Shown here one piece after another: positions 58,631-64,000 of a stretch of DNA of 64,000 bases. The translations under genes and the position numbers were made by a program. The stretch comes from Gemmiger formicilis (GTDB lineage: Bacteria > Bacillota > Clostridia > Oscillospirales > Ruminococcaceae): positions 30,722 to 94,721 of the forward strand of contig NZ_JACJJP010000011.1 of the NCBI RefSeq assembly GCF_016900095.1, read 5' to 3'. Numbering within the stretch: the stretch's first letter is position 1; each line of letters opens with the position of its first letter. The notes under the pieces were generated by a model. The model saw only the letters and a list, made by a program, of their open reading frames with translations. It was not told where the DNA came from and did no database searches.

Positions 58631-60391
58631 TCAGCGGCGCTCGGCGATCTCTTCCTTGACGCTGTTCAGGAACTCGTCGGCGGACATGGTGGTGGTGTCG
58701 CCCTTGCGGTCACGGACGCTGACGGTGCCGGCTTCGGCTTCCTTGGCGCCCAGAACCAGCATGTAGGGCACGCGGTCCACCTGCTGGGCCTGACGGATCT
58801 TGTAGCCGATCTTCTCGTTGCTCTCATCCAGAACAACGCGCACACCGGCGTCTTCCAGCTTTTCGGCCACGCCGCGGGCGTAGTCCAGGGTCTTTTCGCT
58901 CACGGGCAGCACCTTGACCTGGACGGGAGCCAGCCAGGTGGGGAACTTGCCGGCGTAATGCTCGGTCAGGATGCCGATGAAACGCTCGATGGAGCCGAAG
59001 CAGACGCGGTGGATCATGATGGGACGTTCCTTCTCGCCGGCCTCGTTGACGTACTCCAGATGGAAGTTCAGCGGCATCTGGAAGTCCAGCTGGATGGTGC
59101 CGCACTGCCAGGTACGGCCCAGGCTGTCTTCCAGGTGGAAGTCAATCTTCGGGCCGTAGAAGGCGCCGTCGCCCTCATTGATGATGTAGGGCATGTTCAG
59201 CTTTTCCAGGGCGTTCTTCAGGCCGTTGGTGGCGTCTTCCCAGTCCTCGTCGGAACCCATGGAGTCCTCGGGACGGGTGCTCAGCTCCACGAAGTACTTG
59301 AAGCCGAACTTGTCGTACACCGAGTTGATCAGGTGCACCACGTTGGCGATCTCGTCGGAGATCTGGTCGCGGCGCATGAAGATGTGGGCATCGTCCTGGG
59401 TGAAGCAGCGCACACGGAACAGGCCGTGCAGGGCGCCGCGCAGCTCGTGGCGGTGCACCAGGCCCAGTTCGCCCACACGCAGGGGCAGTTCGCGGTAGCT
59501 GTGGGGCTGGCTGCGGTAGACCAGCACGCCGCCGGGGCAGTTCATGGGCTTGATGCAGTAGTCCTCGCCGTCAATGACGGTGGAGTACATGTTGTCCTTG
59601 TAATGGTCCCAGTGGCCGCTGGTCTCCCACAGATGGCGGTTCATGATCAGGGGGGTGGAAACCTCCACGTAGCCCGCCTTGCGGTGAATCTCACGCCAAT
59701 AGTCGATCAGGGTGTTCTTCAGCACCATACCGTTGGGCAGGAAGAAGGGGAAGCCCGGGCCCTCGTCGCAGAACATGAACAGGTTCATTTCCTTGCCGAT
59801 CTTGCGGTGGTCGCGGCGGGCGGCCTCCTCCAGCAGCTTCAGGTGGGCTTCCAGCTCCTCCTGGTTGCGGAAAGCGATGCCGTTGATGCGGGTCAGCATC
59901 TTGTTGTTCTTGTCGCCGCGCCAGTACGCGCCGGACTGCTGGGTGATCTTGAAGGCTTTCAGGGCCTTGGTGTAGGTCAGGTGAGGACCGACGCACATGT
60001 CGATGTACTCGCCCTGCTGGTAGAAGCTGATGGTGGCGTCGTCGGGCAGATCGCCGATGTGCTCCACCTTGTACTTTTCGCCGCGCTCCTGCATCAGCTT
60101 GACAGCCTCTTCCCGGGGCAGAGTGAAGGCCTTGATCGGCAGGTTTTCCTTGCAGATCTTCTTCATCTCTTTTTCGATCTTTTCCAGGTCCTCATCGGTG
60201 AGCTTGGTGTCGCCCAGGTCCACGTCATAGTAGAAGCCGTTTTCGGTGGCGGGGCCAAAGGCAAAATCCGCTTCGGGCCACAGGCGCTTGATGGCCTGGG
60301 CCATGATGTGGGCGGCGGTGTGACGGATGACGTGCAGTTCTTCTTCCTGCGGGCATTCCTTGACGGTGCCGTCATTGTAGATGACTTTCAT
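58631..60391 (-). CDS. thrS: Threonyl-tRNA synthetase lacking the N-terminal TGS domain
   Basis: 586 residues; charges tRNA-Thr. After a short lead of about 20 residues the editing domain begins (RHTAAHIMAQ, with Cys in MCVGPHL), then the class II catalytic core: motif 2 region with FRVRCFTQDDAHIF, zinc ligands in MNCPGG and neighbouring His, and motif 3 FGSIERFIGIL. The C-terminal anticodon-binding domain is VQVKVLPVSEKTLDYARGVA onward. Usual length is about 640; the TGS (N1) domain is absent. The start at 60391 follows GGGAGGT. Controlled by a T-box. Confidence 0.96.
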   Translation of the reverse strand: MKVIYNDGTVKECPQEEELHVIRHTAAHIMAQAIKRLWPEADFAFGPATENGFYYDVDLGDTKLTDEDLEKIEKEMKKICKENLPIKAFTLPREEAVKLMQERGEKYKVEHIGDLPDDATISFYQQGEYIDMCVGPHLTYTKALKAFKITQQSGAYWRGDKNNKMLTRINGIAFRNQEELEAHLKLLEEAARRDHRKIGKEMNLFMFCDEGPGFPFFLPNGMVLKNTLIDYWREIHRKAGYVEVSTPLIMNRHLWETSGHWDHYKDNMYSTVIDGEDYCIKPMNCPGGVLVYRSQPHSYRELPLRVGELGLVHRHELRGALHGLFRVRCFTQDDAHIFMRRDQISDEIANVVHLINSVYDKFGFKYFVELSTRPEDSMGSDEDWEDATNGLKNALEKLNMPYIINEGDGAFYGPKIDFHLEDSLGRTWQCGTIQLDFQMPLNFHLEYVNEAGEKERPIMIHRVCFGSIERFIGILTEHYAGKFPTWLAPVQVKVLPVSEKTLDYARGVAEKLEDAGVRVVLDESNEKIGYKIRQAQQVDRVPYMLVLGAKEAEAGTVSVRDRKGDTTTMSADEFLNSVKEEIAERR

Positions 60392-60430
60392 ACTTGCAAC
60401 CTCCCTAAGTTGCGGCGGCCCGCGGCCGCC

Positions 60431-60699
60431 AGATAAAATAAAAAACGCTTCACCCCATTCAAACACGGGGTGAAGCGGTATGCTCCACGGTTCCACCCGA
60501 ATTGCAGGCAAAAGCCCGCCTCTCGTATCAGCTGTAACGGGCTGGCCCGGCGGGGGTTCGCCCCCGCGCTCTGCGGTGGTAAGAAAAGCGCCCTGCGCCA
60601 AGCCGCTTGCAGCACACCGTTTGCACGGCGGCGGCTCTCTCTGGAACGTGGGTCAGCCCTTCCGTTTGTCCGCATCATCGCATTCATCAGGATGAAGCT
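60431..60699 (-). promoter_or_regulatory. T-box riboswitch of thrS (Thr specifier)
   Basis: Reading on the minus strand: a stem I region containing a probable ACC threonine specifier (60651-60653) followed by CAGAGAGAGCC, the conserved antiterminator sequence CGGGTGGAACCGTGG (60485-60500), then a terminator hairpin (60446-60477, arms CGCTTCACCCC and GGGGTGAAGCG) with T-rich run to 60431. Uncharged tRNA-Thr would favour the antiterminator and allow thrS transcription. Confidence 0.92.
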
Positions 60700-60705
60700 A
60701 CCGCT

Positions 60706-60734
60706 ATTGTAGCGCGGCGGTTTTCAAAAGTCAA
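60706..60734 (-). promoter_or_regulatory. Promoter of thrS
   Basis: TTGACT (60729-60734) and TACAAT (60706-60711), 17-base spacer, just before the T-box leader. Confidence 0.85.
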
Positions 60735-60771
60735 GCCCAGCGGCACCACTTTGTCAATCCGTAACAATTTC

Positions 60772-60898
60772 TTGACAACCGTTTCAAATGAATATAAACT
60801 ATAATCAGTATACAACGGCGTATGCAGTATGACCGCACGATTCGGGCGGTACCGCAGCGCCGAAGGGCCGCCGCTGCGGCGGGCGCTGTGTTTTATTT
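60772..60898 (+). promoter_or_regulatory. Promoter with short attenuator-like leader upstream of rny
   Basis: TTGACA (60772-60777) with TAAACT (60795-60800) at 17 bases; a TATAAT follows at 60800. About 50 bases after the start lies a strong hairpin, CAGCGCC (60855-60861) with GGCGCTG (60882-60888), followed by GTTTTATTT, resembling a terminator. An alternative stem CCGCAGCG/CGCTGCGG overlaps it. The remaining gap to 61145 is GC- and T-rich with a possible second promoter (TTGAAT near 60926) and no recognised gene. Confidence 0.5.
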
Positions 60899-61145
60899 GG
60901 TATAGCATGCACGCAAGTTTGCATTTGAATAAACGTGCTTACGTTGTTTTTATAAGACTTTTTTCCCACGGGAGCCATCCGCCCCGCCGCCCGGCGGCAG
61001 GTGTGTTTTGGTGTACCATCCGGCCCGCGGTCGGCATTGACCGCGTCTGATCAAACAACTGCATCGAATAAAGTAAGGCCCCGCCTTTGGCTGCGACCCT
61101 CAGGTTTACACGCATATTCTGAATAAATTTGAGGAGTTGAAACGA

Positions 61146-62699
61146 ATGCCCACCATCCTTACGGTGTTGGTGGTCGTTGTCGTCGCCGCCGTGTGCGGGG
61201 TCGTCTGTTTTTATGCAGGCATGACCTACCGCAAGCGCACCGCCGAGGCCAAATTCGGCTCAGCGGAAGAAGAGGCCAAGCGGATTGTCAACGACGCCAT
61301 CAAAGCAGCCGAACAGAAACGGAAAGAGACCATCATCGAAGCCAAGGACGAAGCCTTCAAGCTGAAGAGCGAGGCGGACAAGGAGATCAAGGATCGCCGC
61401 GCCGAGGTCAGCCGCCAGGAACGGCGCATGGACCAGAAGGAAGAAGCCCTGGACAAGCGCACCGCCGCGGTGGAGCGCAAGGAAGAAGATCTGAAGAAGC
61501 GCGCCGAACTGGTGGAAGCCCGCCTGGATGAGCTGGAACAGCTCAAGCTGCGCCAGACCGAAAAGCTGGAAACCATCGCCGCCATGACCCAGGAAGACGC
61601 CCGGGCCGTGCTGCTCAAGCAGATCGACGACGAACTCACCCACGAAAAAGCCATGCGTGTGGCCGCCTTCCAGGCCAACATGAAGGACGAATGCGACAAT
61701 CTGGCCCGGGATATGATCGGCCAGGCCATTGCCCGCTGCGCCGCCGATGCCACCAGCGAAGCCACCGTCTCGGTGGTGCCGCTGCCCAGTGACGAGATGA
61801 AGGGCCGCATCATCGGCCGTGAGGGCCGCAACATCCGCGCCCTGGAAACCGCCACCGGCTGCGATCTGATCATCGACGATACCCCCGAAGCCATCACCTT
61901 GTCCAGCTTCGACCAGACCCGGCGCGAGATCGCCCGCCTGGCCCTGGAACGCCTGATCGCCGACGGCCGTATCCATCCCGCCCGCATCGAGGAGACGGTG
62001 GACAAGTGCCGCCGGGAACTGGAACTGCAGATGAAGCGGGAAGGCGAAAAGGCGGTCATGGATCTGGGCATCCACAGCCTGCATCCCGACCTGGTCAAGC
62101 TCATCGGCCGTCTGAAATACCGCACCAGCTACGGCCAGAACGTGCTCAGCCACAGCCTGGAAGTGGCCTGGCTGGCCGGCCTGATGGCGGGCGAACTGGG
62201 CCTGAACGTCCAGCAGGCACGCCGTGCCGGTCTGCTGCATGACATCGGCAAGGCCCTGGACCACGAGATCGAGGGCAGCCACGTCCAGATCGGCGTAGAC
62301 ATCTGCAAGAAATACCGGGAGAATCCCGCTGTCATCCATGCCATCGAGGCCCACCACGGCGACGTGGAGCCCAAGACGCCGCTGGCCTTCGTCATCATGG
62401 CGGCCGACGCTATCAGCGCGGCCCGTCCCGGCGCCCGGCGTGAGAACATGGAAAGCTATATCAAGCGCCTGGAGACCCTGGAAAGCCTGTGCAACAGCTT
62501 TGAGGGCGTGGAAAGCTCCTATGCCGTCCAGGCCGGCCGTGAGGTCCGCATTCTGGTCCAGCCGGACAAGATCAGCGACGACCAGGTCATTCTGCTGGCC
62601 CGCAGCATTGCCAGGAAGATCGAGGACGAGCTGGATTACCCCGGTCAGATCAAGGTCAGCGTGATCCGCGAAAGCCGCGCCACCGAGTACGCCAAGTAA
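61146..62699 (+). CDS. rny: Ribonuclease Y
   Basis: 517 residues, membrane-bound endoribonuclease that starts mRNA decay in Firmicutes. One N-terminal helix (about 3-25), a long charged coiled coil (about 30-190, e.g. KRIVNDAIKAAEQKRKETII), a KH domain (GRIIGREGRNIRALETATGC, about 218-238), an HD domain with the metal pair in LLHDIGKALDHEIEGSHVQI (about 365) and a C-terminal domain are all present. ATG 61146 follows GAGGAG; in-frame TTG 61137 is closer to that site. No shortening or frameshift. Confidence 0.97.
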   Translation: MPTILTVLVVVVVAAVCGVVCFYAGMTYRKRTAEAKFGSAEEEAKRIVNDAIKAAEQKRKETIIEAKDEAFKLKSEADKEIKDRRAEVSRQERRMDQKEEALDKRTAAVERKEEDLKKRAELVEARLDELEQLKLRQTEKLETIAAMTQEDARAVLLKQIDDELTHEKAMRVAAFQANMKDECDNLARDMIGQAIARCAADATSEATVSVVPLPSDEMKGRIIGREGRNIRALETATGCDLIIDDTPEAITLSSFDQTRREIARLALERLIADGRIHPARIEETVDKCRRELELQMKREGEKAVMDLGIHSLHPDLVKLIGRLKYRTSYGQNVLSHSLEVAWLAGLMAGELGLNVQQARRAGLLHDIGKALDHEIEGSHVQIGVDICKKYRENPAVIHAIEAHHGDVEPKTPLAFVIMAADAISAARPGARRENMESYIKRLETLESLCNSFEGVESSYAVQAGREVRILVQPDKISDDQVILLARSIARKIEDELDYPGQIKVSVIRESRATEYAK

Positions 62700-62714
62700 A
62701 ACCGAACAATCCAA

Positions 62715-62754
62715 AAGCCAGCCCCGGCCGTTACAGGCCGGGGCTGGCTTTTTT
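62715..62754 (+). terminator. Terminator of rny
   Basis: Perfect fifteen-pair stem (AAGCCAGCCCCGGCC and complement) with six T. Confidence 0.97.
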
Positions 62755-62817
62755 GTACGGAGCAAAGAAAAACCGGAACCGCCGCAAAGGGCGATTCCGG
62801 TGTGGGAACGTTTTTTG

Positions 62818-63624
62818 TCAGGATTCCTCGCTGGTTTCCTTTTCCAGCTTGTCGTCCCGCATTTGCTTGATGGTGGCTTCCAGATTGAAGCTCTTTTCCA
62901 TGGGAATGTAGATGATCAGCAGGCTGGGCACCATGGGCAGCCACAGGTTGGTGAAGGGCAGAATGTACAGCGAAACGGGGAAGAAGAGCAGGAACACACC
63001 CCAGTACACCACCTGTACCGCCACCGCGCCGATGCTGCGGGGCAGATACCCCAGGAACAGCAGCACGGCGTTTTTCAGAATTCCGGCAAAAGACATGTCC
63101 AGCAGGGCGATCTGGGGGATGATGTAAGTAATCAGCCCCAACACCAGCACCATGCCGGCAATCAGGATGGCCCAGCTGAACACCGTGCTCTGCAGGCTGT
63201 TCATGTGGAACAGGGTGAAGATCTGCATGCCGATGACCAGCCCGAAGATGGCGCCGGGCAGCAGACAGGCCTTGGCGTTGCGCTTCCAGGCGCGGCGGTA
63301 GGTGGTCCACCAGTAACCGGGTTCATCCCGCAGGCTGCGCAGCACGGTGTCCGCCATGCCGCACAGCTCCGGCGCGGCGATCATGCCGCCGATGAGCCCT
63401 GCCGCCAGCACAAAGATCACGGCGTGGCTGGTGATGGCCAGGATCATACCGAATATAAAGGGAATCATACCCAGGAACGCCAGAAAACCGGCCCGGAAGA
63501 AAGCCCAGAAATCGCGGCCCAGCATCTCGATCAGGCGGGCCAGACCCTTTTTGCGCGGCTCATCCGGGCGTACACCGGGCCCCGGACGGTTGTAACCGCC
63601 GAAAAACGCGGAAAAAATGGACAT
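62818..63624 (-). CDS. YesL-like (DUF624) membrane protein
   Basis: 268 residues. A basic cytoplasmic start with Arg/Pro-rich segment (about 12-33) precedes about six membrane helices. The pattern FWAFFRAGFLAFLGMIPFIF, MIAAPELCGMADTVLRSLRD and YWWTTYRRAWKRNAKACLLPGA (split by a loop) resembles YesL/DUF624 proteins, which often accompany sugar ABC transporters. None is next to it here. Start ATG 63624 has AAAGGAG eleven bases upstream; the frame runs to 63702 without a site. Function unknown. Confidence 0.8.
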   Translation of the reverse strand: MSIFSAFFGGYNRPGPGVRPDEPRKKGLARLIEMLGRDFWAFFRAGFLAFLGMIPFIFGMILAITSHAVIFVLAAGLIGGMIAAPELCGMADTVLRSLRDEPGYWWTTYRRAWKRNAKACLLPGAIFGLVIGMQIFTLFHMNSLQSTVFSWAILIAGMVLVLGLITYIIPQIALLDMSFAGILKNAVLLFLGYLPRSIGAVAVQVVYWGVFLLFFPVSLYILPFTNLWLPMVPSLLIIYIPMEKSFNLEATIKQMRDDKLEKETSEES

Positions 63625-63660
63625 ACTGTACCTGTCTCCTTTGCGGATGAATTTTGCTCT

Positions 63661-63689
63661 ATTGTAGCAGAATCGCCGGATTTCTACAA
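63661..63689 (-). promoter_or_regulatory. Promoter of YesL-like gene
   Basis: TTGTAG (63684-63689) and TACAAT (63661-63666), 17-base spacer. Confidence 0.75.
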
Positions 63690-63740
63690 CCGTTTCTTGC
63701 AAAACAGAGGTTGCGGGGTTGTAAAATTCACCGGGGCGGC

Positions 63741-63769
63741 TTTACAAAACGGGCAAAAAAAAGTACAAT
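63741..63769 (+). promoter_or_regulatory. Promoter of terminal lipoprotein gene
   Basis: TTTACA (63741-63746) and TACAAT (63764-63769), 17-base A-rich spacer, about 90 bases before the start codon. Confidence 0.75.
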
Positions 63770-63858
63770 AAGAACTATGACATTCCGGTTACAAAGCAAC
63801 CGGGTCGTGGGCGTACCGAAGCGCCACGAAGAGAAAACAGGAAAAGAGGATCAAGCCT

Positions 63859-64000
63859 ATGAAACGTACCCTCCTTTGTGTGCTGGCCGTTCTGGCAGCC
63901 TGCACCATGCTGGTGGCCTGCAAGCGGTCGGGGGATGAAATCGCCGTCTCCTCGGAAACGCCCTCCGCCTCTTCCCAGGAACCCCAGGCGACCTCGGAAC
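63859..64000 (+). CDS. Lipoprotein, N-terminal fragment (cut by window edge)
   Basis: 47 codons are visible. A basic start (MKRT) and hydrophobic core (LLCVLAVLAACTMLVAC) end in a lipobox with the lipidated Cys probably in LVAC (residue 21). A Ser/Glu/Pro/Thr-rich linker follows, as in surface lipoproteins of Firmicutes. A GGAAAAGAGG ribosome site lies 9-10 bases upstream. What the protein binds or does cannot be told from this fragment. Confidence 0.8.
   Translation, partial: MKRTLLCVLAVLAACTMLVACKRSGDEIAVSSETPSASSQEPQATSE

Overview
The window is GC-rich, densely coded bacterial DNA whose gene content and control elements are those of an anaerobic, low-oxygen-adapted Firmicute. Supporting signs are a T-box in front of thrS, a THF riboswitch in front of an ECF folate S-component, RNase Y, a rubrerythrin with a Fur/PerR-type regulator, strong AGGAGG ribosome sites, several TTG starts and class IB PyrD/PyrK. 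High GC together with a Na+-translocating decarboxylase beta subunit suggests a gut Oscillospiraceae/Ruminococcaceae relative (Faecalibacterium, Gemmiger or Subdoligranulum type). That placement is inference, not a database result. No phage, insertion sequence, CRISPR array, rRNA or tRNA was seen. The window looks like stable chromosome.

Layout. 1-3.8 kb: the 5' part of an F-type ATP synthase operon on the minus strand (atpZ-atpI-atpB-atpE-atpF-atpH-atpA, atpA cut by the window edge). 3.9-9.2 kb: a MarR-controlled pair of ABC half-exporters divergent from a LysR regulator, with overlapping promoters and palindromic sites. 9.2-15.5 kb: PerR-like regulator, rubrerythrin, HD phosphohydrolase, TetR regulator, stand-alone glucose-type EIIA, a small proteasome-like Ntn hydrolase coupled to a transglutaminase-like protein, and an RpiB/LacAB-family isomerase. 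15.5-22 kb: mgtE behind a long structured leader, galM with a YerC-type repressor, a Na+-pump beta subunit with a 43-residue membrane partner, a sigma factor, a zinc-ribbon protein and an alpha/beta hydrolase. 22-31.2 kb: the UMP operon pyrC-F-K-D-E-carA-carB behind a leader peptide and attenuator.

31.3-40 kb: HU, a TetR regulator with two identical operators and two membrane proteins, riboswitch-controlled folT, and a BMP-type nucleoside ABC importer. 40-49.5 kb: a MacAB-like export system, MATE transporter, exonuclease III, and an ECF sigma/anti-sigma operon with two membrane proteins. 49.6-57 kb: MFS transporter, zinc-dependent phospholipase-C-like protein, cyclophilin, a two-component system, GDPD and a DUF4830-type protein. 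57-64 kb: a Na+-dependent NSS transporter, thrS with T-box, RNase Y, a YesL-like membrane protein and the start of a lipoprotein gene.

Functional links. The c subunit carries a second carboxylate next to the usual one (Glu33 and Glu66). Together with the Na+-pump beta subunit, the NSS carrier and the MATE exporter this points to a sodium-based energy economy. The pyr operon has all steps from carbamoyl phosphate to UMP except pyrB, with no PyrR gene in the window. The most promising new regulation is in the leaders: a riboswitch-like leader on mgtE, a pyrBI-like leader peptide on pyrC, and an attenuator-like hairpin upstream of rny. The Ntn-hydrolase/transglutaminase pair is the best candidate for an undescribed protein system.
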